Below are positions 1 through 6,763 of a stretch of DNA of 16,013 nt, piece after piece. The DNA is from an uncultured Lachnospiraceae bacterium (GTDB lineage: Bacteria > Bacillota > Clostridia > Lachnospirales > Lachnospiraceae). The notes below the pieces were generated by a model. The model did no database searches and was not told the origin of the DNA. It saw only the letters and a list, made by a program, of their open reading frames with translations. Location of the stretch: the NCBI GenBank assembly GCA_910577065.1, contig CAJTLD010000063.1, positions 1 through 16,013 of the forward strand, written 5' to 3'. The position numbers were made by a program, and so were the translations under genes. Every line of letters starts with the position of its first letter. The first letter of the stretch is position 1.

Positions 1-1613
1 AGATTATAATTTACCCTCTCAATAATTCCACATTTCTCTTTTACCTGTGCGATATACAAACTGCTGACTTTCAATCCAGTATGTTCCAACACATAATCCT
101 TGATTTCCTCATAGGTTGCCTTGCTTTCCGCAGACGTCAAATCAAGCTCGTCCATCTGAAGCTCCACCTCGATATGTTGGTCTGAATGAAGTTTGGACAA
201 TAAACATACCGTCTCAATATTCCCCGTCCCCGCAAACATATCCACACAGCAAATCCGCTCTACCGCATACCCTCTCGCCTGCAGCGTCTCCAGATCCCGC
301 GCCAGGCTAGTAGGTTTGCAGGAGATATAAACCATTCTTTTCACCCCATACCGGATCACCTTCTCAAGCGCCTTCGGATGAATCCCGTCACGGGGCGGAT
401 CCAATATAATCAAATCCGGCAGTTCCGTAATGTCGTCCATCACCTTTAACACATCCCCGGCCCAAAATTCACAGTTCGTAAGCCCGTTTTGCGCCGCGTT
501 CTCCCTGGCAGCCTCCACGGCCTCTTCTACCAATTCCACGCCAATCACTTTTTCGGCTGCGGCTGAGACAAGCTGCGCAATCGTACCCGTCCCGCTGTAT
601 AAATCAAATACGGTTCCCGCTTTCTTGCCATCCTCCAAAACGCCTTTGTCTTTCCCATCATATTCCAGAATATATTCCCGCACCGTTTCATAAAGCACTT
701 CCGCCCCAAGCGAATTTGTCTGGAAAAAAGAAAACGGCGTAATTTTAAACCGCAGTCCTAAAAGTTCCTCATAAAAATAATCCTGGCCATACAAAATACG
801 GGTTCCTTCGTTTTTAATGACATCTCCCAGGCTGTCATTTCGGATATGCAGGACGCCCACAACCGTCCCGTCAAAGGAAACGCTACGCACCTTCTCCACA
901 AACTCCTGCAACAGAGCCTCTTCTTCAAATCCGTCTGTCTGGCTGCTCGTTACAAGGCCAATCAGAATTTCCCCTGTCTTGGCCGCCTTGCGCACCAAAA
1001 GATGCCTTAAATACCCTTCGTGGCGCAGTTTATGATAATAAGATATTTTTCTTGTTGCAAAAAAATCTTCGGCGCAGCCTAAAATTCTGCTGTAATCTTC
1101 ATCTGCAATCCGGCATCCTTCTACGCTTACAATATCATAAAAGCTGCCCCTCTTATGCATGCCAAGGGACAGCGGCCCGTCTTTTTTTGAATCGCCAAAA
1201 GAAAATTCCATCTTATTCCGGTAGCCAAAAATAAGCGGGCTGCGTTTTATCCCTTCATATACACGGTCAAAATCCTCTCCTGCGGCCGAAAGCGCCGGAG
1301 AAAGCAGACGCCTGACCTGACCTTCTTTTAATTCCAGCTGCGTTTCATAAGTTAACGACTGAAACGCGCACCCGCCGCAGACGCCGAAATGCGGGCAGGC
1401 AGGCTCCTCCATTTCCAATGGGGAACGAGCCAGAAGTTCTAAAAGCCTTCCCTCGCGCTTGCCTTTCCTGGCTTTGGTGACAGAGGCGCAAACACGCTGC
1501 CCGGGAAGGGCGTTTTTTACAACGACTTCCTTTCCTTCCTCTGTCACCAGGATTCCTTTATTTGGAAAATCCATCCTTTGAATCGTTCCTTCTATAACCT
1601 GTCCTTTTTTCAT
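1..1613 (-). CDS. rlmD: 23S rRNA (uracil-C5)-methyltransferase, RlmD/RumA type, 3' end outside window
   Basis: This enzyme transfers a methyl group from SAM to C5 of a uracil in 23S rRNA (U1939 in E. coli RlmD). 537 residues are visible and the frame is still open at the left edge. Residues 1-60 form a TRAM-like RNA-binding domain. Four cysteines fit the [4Fe-4S] site: C73, C79, C82 and C167. FFQTNS (297-301) precedes the SAM site FDLYSGTGT (336-344). LDPPRDG (404-410) and SCKPTSLARD (431-440) hold the catalytic C432, and E467 is the likely general base. The E. coli enzyme ends near the equivalent of residue 475; here about 60 more residues follow, a separate module seen in clostridial homologues. 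The start at 1613 has a GAGGG site; an in-frame ATG nine codons upstream is less well placed. The exact target uridine is inferred from family, and some Gram-positive paralogues (RlmCD) modify more than one site. Confidence 0.93.
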   Translation of the reverse strand, partial: MKKGQVIEGTIQRMDFPNKGILVTEEGKEVVVKNALPGQRVCASVTKARKGKREGRLLELLARSPLEMEEPACPHFGVCGGCAFQSLTYETQLELKEGQVRRLLSPALSAAGEDFDRVYEGIKRSPLIFGYRNKMEFSFGDSKKDGPLSLGMHKRGSFYDIVSVEGCRIADEDYSRILGCAEDFFATRKISYYHKLRHEGYLRHLLVRKAAKTGEILIGLVTSSQTDGFEEEALLQEFVEKVRSVSFDGTVVGVLHIRNDSLGDVIKNEGTRILYGQDYFYEELLGLRFKITPFSFFQTNSLGAEVLYETVREYILEYDGKDKGVLEDGKKAGTVFDLYSGTGTIAQLVSAAAEKVIGVELVEEAVEAARENAAQNGLTNCEFWAGDVLKVMDDITELPDLIILDPPRDGIHPKALEKVIRYGVKRMVYISCKPTSLARDLETLQARGYAVERICCVDMFAGTGNIETVCLLSKLHSDQHIEVELQMDELDLTSAESKATYEEIKDYVLEHTGLKVSSLYIAQVKEKCGIIERVNYN

Positions 1614-1662
1614 ATATTCCCTCACCTTTCCTTCCGGCATGCTCTAAAACGCCTCAAGCAGT

Positions 1663-1687
1663 AAAAAGGACCGCTTATCCGCGGCCC
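1663..1687 (-). terminator. Rho-independent terminator between the small membrane protein gene and rlmD
   Basis: On the minus strand GGGCCGC and GCGGTCC pair (7 bp, one G-U) around a six-base GGATAA loop and are followed by five Ts. It lies 11 bases past the stop of the small acidic membrane protein gene and before the rlmD ribosome binding site. I see no strong promoter between this hairpin and rlmD, so rlmD may depend on readthrough, which the short T run would allow. Confidence 0.6.
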
Positions 1688-1697
1688 CAGTCATTCA

Positions 1698-1958
1698 TTA
1701 TTTCTCGCTTTCATCCTCTTCGTCATCATCGTCGAAAAAGTCGTCTTCTAACTCATCGTCAAATTCGTCTTCAAAATCATCCAGATAATCCGGCGTAAAG
1801 AAACGGTAAATTCCGTAAGCTGCAGCCGCAATCGCTACAACGGCCCCGACAATAGCAAAAATCCAGATTACCTTTGTCGTTTTCTTCTCGTCGTCTTCCT
1901 TCCTCTTTAACAGGTCATTCAGTTTCGTCATGGTTAAAAAATCATCCACCTTGTTCAT
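1698..1958 (-). CDS. Small single-pass membrane protein with highly acidic C-terminal tail
   Basis: An 86-residue protein of unknown function. Residues 1-29 are polar and charged. Residues 30-52 (VIWIFAIVGAVVAIAAAAYG...) form one hydrophobic membrane segment. Residues 58-86 are almost entirely Asp, Glu and Phe, with DDDDEEDE near the end. Lysines lie just before the membrane segment, so by the positive-inside rule the N-terminus is probably cytoplasmic and the acidic tail outside. An upstream in-frame GTG at 1967 sits on top of the ribosome binding site (AGGAG) and cannot use it, whereas the ATG at 1958 has it 8 bases away. The gene has its own promoter and terminator, so it is probably monocistronic with some readthrough into rlmD. 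I do not recognise a named family. Confidence 0.8.
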   Translation of the reverse strand: MNKVDDFLTMTKLNDLLKRKEDDEKKTTKVIWIFAIVGAVVAIAAAAYGIYRFFTPDYLDDFEDEFDDELEDDFFDDDDEEDESEK

Positions 1959-2007
1959 GCTGTCCACTCCTTTTCACTTATTTTTAAAAATTTCTGCTGT
2001 TTTCTGC

Positions 2008-2031
2008 CATCACATGACAGATCTCATGATG
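2008..2031. repeat. Imperfect inverted repeat at the predicted transcription start
   Basis: Arms CATCATGA and TCATGTGATG pair around the six-base centre GATCTG if a two-base TG bulge is allowed (5+3 bp). The repeat begins four bases after the -10 box of the adjacent minus-strand promoter, so it overlaps the start site and the first bases of the transcript. It could be an operator for a dimeric regulator or a 5' RNA hairpin. Chance is possible at this length. Confidence 0.4.
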
Positions 2032-2034
2032 TCC

Positions 2035-2062
2035 ATTATAACATATCTTTTCCTATTCACAA
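2035..2062 (-). promoter_or_regulatory. Sigma-A promoter with extended -10 for the small membrane protein
   Basis: The minus strand carries TTGTGA at -35 (2057-2062), a 16-base spacer and a perfect TATAAT (2035-2040) preceded by TG one base away, which is the extended -10 form. It lies in the 130-base gap between pcrA and the 86-residue protein gene and points at the latter, giving a leader of about 70 bases. Confidence 0.75.
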
Positions 2063-2088
2063 ACAAAAAATCACACTTTCTGAAATTT

Positions 2089-4317
2089 TTATATTTTTTT
2101 TAATTTTGCAAAAGCGGCAAACATCTTTTTGATACCGGCCGTGTCAAAATCCACCGTAACCTCATAATCCCTGCCGCCCTCTACAATCTGCGTAACCGTG
2201 CCTTCCCCGAATTTGATATGGCGCACCCGGTCGCCAATCCCATAACTGAGCGGCTCTTTCTGCGCCGTTCCAAAATTCTTTGGAGCGCCAAGCGGACTGG
2301 CGGCCGCCATGGGCTTTGCGTGAAAAGTTTCACGGGCTTTGCGGAACGCTTCCCTTTGACGGTGCTCTTCTATCTTGGGCTTGCGGTTCGTCTGGCCGAA
2401 AAGTTCCGCCGGAATTTCTTTCACAAAACGGGAGACCCGGTTAAACTGCGTTTCCCCGCGCACCATCCGCTGCCTTGCGCAGGATATGGACAGATGTTCC
2501 TTCGCCCGGGTAATCCCCACATATGCCAGGCGGCGTTCCTCCTCGATATCTTCAAGCGCCGTATCCGATACGATCGACATATAACTCGGGAATAACCCCT
2601 CCTCCAAACCCGCTATGTATACATTCGGAAATTCCAAACCCTTTGCACTGTGAAGCGTCATCAACACAACGTAGTTGCTGTCCTCATCCAAACTGTCGAT
2701 ATCCGCAACAAGCGCGACTTCTTCCAGAAAACCGCTTAACGTCGGCTCTTCCTCCGATTCTTCGTAGGATTTTATCTTACTGATCAATTCGTCTATATTT
2801 TCGATGCGCCCGTTCGCTTCTTCCGTATCTTCGGCTTTCAATGCCTCCACATACCCTGTGGCTTCTATAATTTCATCCATAAGCTCCGTCAAACTGATAA
2901 GCCCCAGTTTACTGCGCATAGACTGGATAAACAGCACAAACGGGCGGATTTTGGCGGCGGCTTTGCCCAGGGACGCTATTTCGTCCGCTTTTTTCAAAGC
3001 GTCGTAAAAACTGATGTCGTTTGCAATGGCATAATCCTGTACGCGGGAAAGCGTCGTAGATCCAATTCCCCGTTTGGGGATATTGATAATACGCCGGACC
3101 GCCAGATCGTCGCTTGCATTGTCAATGGTCTTTAAATAACAGAGCAAATCCTTAATTTCTTTCCTGGCATAGAAATTAACGCCGCCGATGATCTTATACG
3201 GAATATTGGAAACCACAAATTTTTCTTCAAACAAACGCGACTGTGCGTTGGTGCGGTATAATACGGCGCAGTCCTTATATTGGTAACCCTGCTGGTACAC
3301 CTTTTCCGTAATATCTTTTGCGGCAAAATCCGCTTCGTCATATGCGGTTGCAAACTGCTGGAACATAATTTTTTCGCCTGTTCCGTTTGCGGTCCATAGT
3401 TTTTTTTCTTTCCGGTTGCGGTTGTTGGCTATCACCTGGTTTGCCGCGTCCAGGATATTTTGCGTGGAACGGTAATTTTGCTCCAGTTTAATAACGGCCG
3501 CCTCCGGAAAATGCGTTTCAAAATTCAGGATATTGTATATATTGGCGCCGCGGAATTTATAAATCGACTGATCGTCGTCCCCTACTACGCAGAGGTTGCG
3601 GTATTTGCCCGCCAAAAGCTCAATCAGACGAAACTGCGCCGTATTCGTATCCTGATATTCATCCACCATAATATATTGGAAGCGCTCCTGGTAATGCGAA
3701 AGAACCTGCTCGTCCGCTTCAAATAACTTCACGGTATAAAAAATCAAATCGTCAAAATCAAGCGCGTTATTCTTCTTTAGGGCCTGCTGATATTCTTTGT
3801 ATACCTGGGCCTGCTTTTGCACCGTATAATCTTCCGGCGCTTCCCGTGCAAATTCATCCGGTCCCGTCAGCCTGTCTTTGGCGGAAGAAATCGCCGACAA
3901 AAACATTTTTTCTTTAAACAGCTTCGTATCGATTTCCAAACGTTTACAAATGTCTTTCATAAGCGACTTCTGATCGTCCGCATCATAAATTGTAAAATTC
4001 GTTTCAAAGCCGATGCGGTTAATAAACCTTCTCAAAATCCGGACGCAGGTGGAATGGAAGGTCGTAACCCAAATGCCCTCCGCGCCGTATCCTACAATTT
4101 TTTGAATCCGTTCCCGCATTTCCCCCGCGGCTTTGTTTGTAAACGTAATTGCCATAATATGATAAGGGGAGACGCCCTTTTCTTCCACCAAATATGCAGC
4201 CCTGTGCGTCAATACCCTGGTCTTTCCGCTGCCTGCCCCAGCCAGAATCAAAACAGGCCCTTCCGTCTGCATCACGGCCTGCAGCTGAGGTTCATTTAAC
4301 GTGTCATAAATTCCCAT
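2089..4317 (-). CDS. pcrA: ATP-dependent DNA helicase PcrA (UvrD family, superfamily 1)
   Basis: A 3'-5' DNA helicase used in excision repair, plasmid rolling-circle replication and removal of stalled RNA polymerase or RecA. The 742-residue length is usual for Gram-positive PcrA. Visible motifs: Walker A AGAGSGKT (26-33); Ia ITFTNKAAGEMRER; Walker B VDEYQDTN (about 218-225); III GDDDQSIYKFRGA; IV LEQNYRS; V TLHSAKGLEF followed by GLEEGLFP; VI EEERRLAYVGITRA. The C-terminal 50 residues (GDRVRHIKFGEGTV, ending GIKKMFAAFAKLKKI) match the Tudor-like RNA polymerase-binding tail of PcrA, which separates it from Rep and AddA. The start has an AAGGAG site 4 bases from the ATG. It is transcribed alone from its own promoter, back to back with the sigma operon. 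No companion ligase gene (ligA), often next to pcrA, is present in the window. Confidence 0.97.
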   Translation of the reverse strand: MGIYDTLNEPQLQAVMQTEGPVLILAGAGSGKTRVLTHRAAYLVEEKGVSPYHIMAITFTNKAAGEMRERIQKIVGYGAEGIWVTTFHSTCVRILRRFINRIGFETNFTIYDADDQKSLMKDICKRLEIDTKLFKEKMFLSAISSAKDRLTGPDEFAREAPEDYTVQKQAQVYKEYQQALKKNNALDFDDLIFYTVKLFEADEQVLSHYQERFQYIMVDEYQDTNTAQFRLIELLAGKYRNLCVVGDDDQSIYKFRGANIYNILNFETHFPEAAVIKLEQNYRSTQNILDAANQVIANNRNRKEKKLWTANGTGEKIMFQQFATAYDEADFAAKDITEKVYQQGYQYKDCAVLYRTNAQSRLFEEKFVVSNIPYKIIGGVNFYARKEIKDLLCYLKTIDNASDDLAVRRIINIPKRGIGSTTLSRVQDYAIANDISFYDALKKADEIASLGKAAAKIRPFVLFIQSMRSKLGLISLTELMDEIIEATGYVEALKAEDTEEANGRIENIDELISKIKSYEESEEEPTLSGFLEEVALVADIDSLDEDSNYVVLMTLHSAKGLEFPNVYIAGLEEGLFPSYMSIVSDTALEDIEEERRLAYVGITRAKEHLSISCARQRMVRGETQFNRVSRFVKEIPAELFGQTNRKPKIEEHRQREAFRKARETFHAKPMAAASPLGAPKNFGTAQKEPLSYGIGDRVRHIKFGEGTVTQIVEGGRDYEVTVDFDTAGIKKMFAAFAKLKKI

Positions 4318-4365
4318 TCGTTCTCCTTTATTACTCCTTTGTGATTCTCATTTCCGTCTGATTTT

Positions 4366-4394
4366 ATTATACGGGGAAATAAAAAGATGCGCAA
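4366..4394 (-). promoter_or_regulatory. Sigma-A promoter of pcrA
   Basis: On the minus strand TTGCGC (4389-4394) is separated by exactly 17 bases from a perfect TATAAT (4366-4371). The box lies about 50 bases upstream of the pcrA start, in the divergent gap between pcrA and the sigma operon. Confidence 0.8.
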
Positions 4395-4478
4395 TGAAAA
4401 TTTTTTTCAAAATTGAAGATTTTTTGGGATATAAACCGTTATATTAGAAAACAGAAGTAATAAAAACGTTGTTTTACC

Positions 4479-4487
4479 GGGAGGTGG
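4479..4487 (+). promoter_or_regulatory. Ribosome binding site that decides the sigma factor start
   Basis: GGGAGGTGG is close to the full complement of the 16S rRNA tail. Counting from GGAGG, the best-spaced in-frame codon is ATT at 4493 (8 bases). The in-frame TTG (4469) lies upstream of the site and GTG (4484) lies inside it. The nearby ATG at 4497 is out of frame and stops after eight codons. This site therefore points to initiation at a rare ATT codon. Confidence 0.6.
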
Positions 4488-4492
4488 ATAAG

Positions 4493-5014
4493 ATTAATGT
4501 ACAGCAGCATTTTACAGAATTAATTGATTCTTACCAGAATCTTGTCTTTTCCATCTGCTGCAAAATGACCGGGGATTATTTTGCGGCGGAGGATTTGACG
4601 CAGGAAACGTTTTTATCCGCCTACCGCCATATGGAAACGTTTGTCGGAACAAATGAAAAAGCCTACCTTTGCCGGATTGCCTCCAACAAATGCATTGACT
4701 ACTTAAAATCCGCGGGCAAACGCCAGATTCCTTCCGACAGCGAAACGTTTTTGGGAGAGCCGGACGCGTCGATGGGACCGGAGGAGCGCATTCTTGAAGC
4801 GGAAGCCCGGCAAACGCTCTTAAACCGGTGCCGCCAGTTAAAGCCGCCGTACAATACCATTGCCGTCTTGTATTTCTATGAAGAAAAAAAAGCGGAAGAG
4901 ATTGCCGCCCTGCAAAACAAAAACAAGAAAACCATACAGACCCAAATCTACCGCGCGCGGGCAATGCTGCGCAAATTATATGAAAAGGAGCGTGCCGCTT
5001 ATGAAAACGCCTGA
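4493..5014 (+). CDS. ECF-type sigma-70 family RNA polymerase sigma factor
   Basis: A 173-residue group 4 (ECF) sigma factor, which directs RNA polymerase to a small set of promoters. Region 2 spans about residues 7-75, with YQNLVFSICCKMTGDY, AAEDLTQETFLSAYRHM and the helix ending CIDYLKSAGKRQ. Region 4 spans about 105-160, with the helix-turn-helix EEIAALQNKNKKTIQTQIYRA. Regions 1 and 3 are absent, as expected for ECF factors. The start was placed at ATT 4493 because only this codon suits the strong ribosome binding site; start calls limited to ATG/GTG/TTG would give 4484 or 4469. It heads a four-gene operon and its stop overlaps the next start by 14 bases. ECF factors usually sit beside their anti-sigma factor, so the next membrane protein is the natural candidate. 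The target regulon cannot be read from this window. Confidence 0.88.
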   Translation: MNVQQHFTELIDSYQNLVFSICCKMTGDYFAAEDLTQETFLSAYRHMETFVGTNEKAYLCRIASNKCIDYLKSAGKRQIPSDSETFLGEPDASMGPEERILEAEARQTLLNRCRQLKPPYNTIAVLYFYEEKKAEEIAALQNKNKKTIQTQIYRARAMLRKLYEKERAAYENA

Positions 5015-5354
5015 TTATTTATCCGATGCACAGCTTACGGAACTAATCGCATCCGTAGAACAGCATGCAATGCTCACCGCCCCTGATTACTTAAAAGATA
5101 CCATCATTCAAAAGGCTGCAAAAAAAGAACAAAACAGGCGGCGTGAATTGCTGTTTTACGGCCTTAAGACTGCCCTGGCGACAGCCGCGGCAATCGCCAT
5201 GCTGTTTTTTACGCCAGAGTTCAAACTGTCTCCGGCCGGGGAGAGTTCCTTTTTCCGGGCCTTTAACCAGAAAACAAGCCAGTTCTGCAGCCTGGTATCC
5301 GACAGCACCAATTACCTATTTCAAAATAAGGAGGACTTTAGATATGACAAGTAA
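5001..5354 (+). CDS. Small membrane protein, candidate anti-sigma factor
   Basis: 117 residues. The N-terminal 49 residues are hydrophilic and presumably cytoplasmic, and PDYLxD occurs twice (4-9 and 28-33). One membrane segment follows at about 50-70 (LLFYGLKTALATAAAIAMLFF), preceded by basic NRRRE, and then a short outer tail of about 45 residues. A cytoplasmic N-domain, one membrane helix and a position just after an ECF sigma gene fit an anti-sigma factor. There is no HxxxCxxC zinc motif, so it is not a ZAS-type anti-sigma factor, and I recognise no named family. The start ATG at 5001 has AAGGAG about 10 bases upstream and lies inside the end of the sigma gene. A longer frame starting at 4860 merely overlaps the sigma gene in another frame. 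The anti-sigma role is inferred from position and topology only. Confidence 0.8.
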   Translation: MKTPDYLSDAQLTELIASVEQHAMLTAPDYLKDTIIQKAAKKEQNRRRELLFYGLKTALATAAAIAMLFFTPEFKLSPAGESSFFRAFNQKTSQFCSLVSDSTNYLFQNKEDFRYDK

Positions 5355-5898
5355 AAAAAATTCTTTTTGGAGGCTCTGCTTTTCTCTTCTGCCGGGAGCC
5401 GGGGAAATGTATATGGGTTTTATGAAAATGGGAGTCAGCACCATGTCCCTTTTTATGGCGGTTTTCTTTATTGCAACAATATTAGAGATCGGCCCTCTTA
5501 TGATTGTCGGCATGGTGGTTTGGTTCTATAGCTTTTTTCACGTACACAATCTGGCCAGCCTTGCGGACGAAGAATTTTATTCTGTGGAAGACGACTATAT
5601 TTTCCACTTTGGGGAAATTCCGGCGTCCGAAAAACTGCATTTCCCAAACAACCGCAAGCTGCTTGCCGCCGTATTGATTTTTACCGGAATTGTCACGCTC
5701 TGGCACGGAATGCTGGATCTGCTATACGAACTCCTTCCGCAGAGGACTTATGAAATGTTTTTCTATTTTGCCCATGATCTGCCGAGGCTGGTAATCGGAG
5801 TCGGGATTATTTATCTTGGCGTCCTTTTGATACGGGGTAAGAAAAAAGAAATCGACGGGCTTTTGGAAGAAGAGGAGGATAACAATGGAGCGCAATAA
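5344..5898 (+). CDS. Multi-pass membrane protein of unknown function, third gene of sigma operon
   Basis: 184 residues with about four membrane segments (roughly 31-47, 49-68, 105-123, 147-164) and an acidic cytoplasmic-looking tail (EEEED, 175-179). The N-terminus has LLPGAGEMYMGFMKMG (15-30), resembling the PGxGxxYxGxxxxG pattern of TM2-like small membrane domains. A charged loop of about 35 residues (70-104) joins the two halves. The ATG at 5344 has a strong AAGGAGG site 10 bases upstream and overlaps the previous stop by 11 bases. A longer in-frame version from 5143 would run through the upstream gene and has no better start. The overlap with both neighbours suggests co-translation with the sigma factor and possibly a shared membrane complex. 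Function unknown. Confidence 0.82.
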   Translation: MTSKKNSFWRLCFSLLPGAGEMYMGFMKMGVSTMSLFMAVFFIATILEIGPLMIVGMVVWFYSFFHVHNLASLADEEFYSVEDDYIFHFGEIPASEKLHFPNNRKLLAAVLIFTGIVTLWHGMLDLLYELLPQRTYEMFFYFAHDLPRLVIGVGIIYLGVLLIRGKKKEIDGLLEEEEDNNGAQ

Positions 5899-6202
5899 AA
5901 AAGAAACCGTACACCGCGTCGGCACAATTACCTGCGGCACGGCGTTAATCGCATCCGGCATATTGTTTCTGCTGCACATTTTTTTCCCGATTGTCAGCTA
6001 TTTATTTATTTTCCGGCTCTGGCCGTGCATTTTGATTATGCTTGGCGCAGAAATTCTAATTGGAAGCTGCAAAAAGGACGCTTCCTGTGTCTATGATACC
6101 AAAGCGGCCGTACTGATGATCCTGCTTTTGCTGTTCGCCATGGGAATGGCGTTTGTGGATTACTGCATGCAGCGCTCTTATATCAACGGTTTTTTCTACT
6201 GA
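5885..6202 (+). CDS. Small three-helix membrane protein, LiaI/LiaF-like, last gene of sigma operon
   Basis: 105 residues with three predicted membrane segments (about 12-33, 36-60, 73-92) and few soluble residues. RLWPCILIMLGAEILIGS (44-61) resembles the LWPllLIllG signature of the LiaI/LiaF-like transmembrane region. In Bacillus, LiaF holds the LiaRS envelope-stress system in check, which hints at a cell-envelope role here, but the match is to a short membrane motif only. The start has a GAGGAGG site 6 bases upstream and overlaps the previous gene by 14 bases. A terminator follows within 11 bases of the stop, closing the operon. Confidence 0.8.
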   Translation: MERNKKETVHRVGTITCGTALIASGILFLLHIFFPIVSYLFIFRLWPCILIMLGAEILIGSCKKDASCVYDTKAAVLMILLLLFAMGMAFVDYCMQRSYINGFFY

Positions 6203-6208
6203 AATAAC

Positions 6209-6236
6209 AGAGGACGGCGCAAACGCGCCGTCTTCT
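6209..6236 (+). terminator. Hairpin terminator between convergent sigma operon and SNF2 gene
   Basis: GACGGCGC (6213-6220), loop AAAC, GCGCCGTC (6225-6232). Flanking AGAG and TTCT extend the stem to 12 bp with one G-U pair. The T run is short and broken (TTCTT). It lies between the stops of two convergent genes, so it may stop transcription from both sides. Confidence 0.65.
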
Positions 6237-6753
6237 TGCCATTCTGTCCCGTTAAGTTTTACAGTTCCAGCAGCTCCATAATATCCTCCCTGCTTAAGCT
6301 TCCGGCTTGCCCGGACTGCCCGCTAATGATCTGATCGGCCAGATCTTTTTTGGTCTCCTGAAGCTTTTGTATTTTTTCTTCAATCGTGTTCTTGGCGATC
6401 AGCTTGTATACTGTAACTTTTTTGGTCTGACCGATGCGGTGCGCCCGGTCAGTCGCCTGATTTTGTACGGCCTGGTTCCACCAGGGATCGTAATGGATCA
6501 CAACGTCCGCCCCGGTCAGATTTAACCCGACGCCTCCTGCTTTTAGCGATATCAGAAAGAGTTTCACATCTCCTTCATTAAATTCTTTTACCAGTTCCAA
6601 ACGCTTTTTCTTTGGCGTAGCGCCCGTAATCGTATAATACGCAATCCCTTCCGCATCCAGTTTTTGCTGCAGGATGTCAAGCATGGAAGTAAACTGGGAA
6701 AACAAAAGCATCCTGTGGCCTCCGTCAATGGCGCTCTGCACAAGCTGCAGGCA

Positions 6754-6763
6754 GGCTTCCGCC
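6754..6763 (-). other. Frameshift site in SNF2 gene
   Basis: On the minus strand the decamer GGCGGAAGCC is read in frame one as the tail of SGGS and in the shifted frame as AAEA. Family members usually have a stretch like SGxSAKxEAC here. A missing AK step and a net loss of two bases modulo three both fit deletion between two copies of GGCGGAAGC. The ancestral sequence is inferred, not seen. Confidence 0.6.

Noticed and set aside
1614..1640. An in-frame ATG at 1640 as an earlier rlmD start.
   Set aside because: It would add nine residues not expected before the TRAM domain, and its upstream GAGG is 11 bases away, whereas ATG 1613 has a better placed site.
4413..4445. Possible promoter for the sigma operon: TTGAAG and TATATT.
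   Set aside because: The spacing is 21 bases and no better -35 fits. An ECF-type AAAC/CGT pair was also looked for and not found convincingly. The operon must have a promoter in this gap, but I cannot place it.
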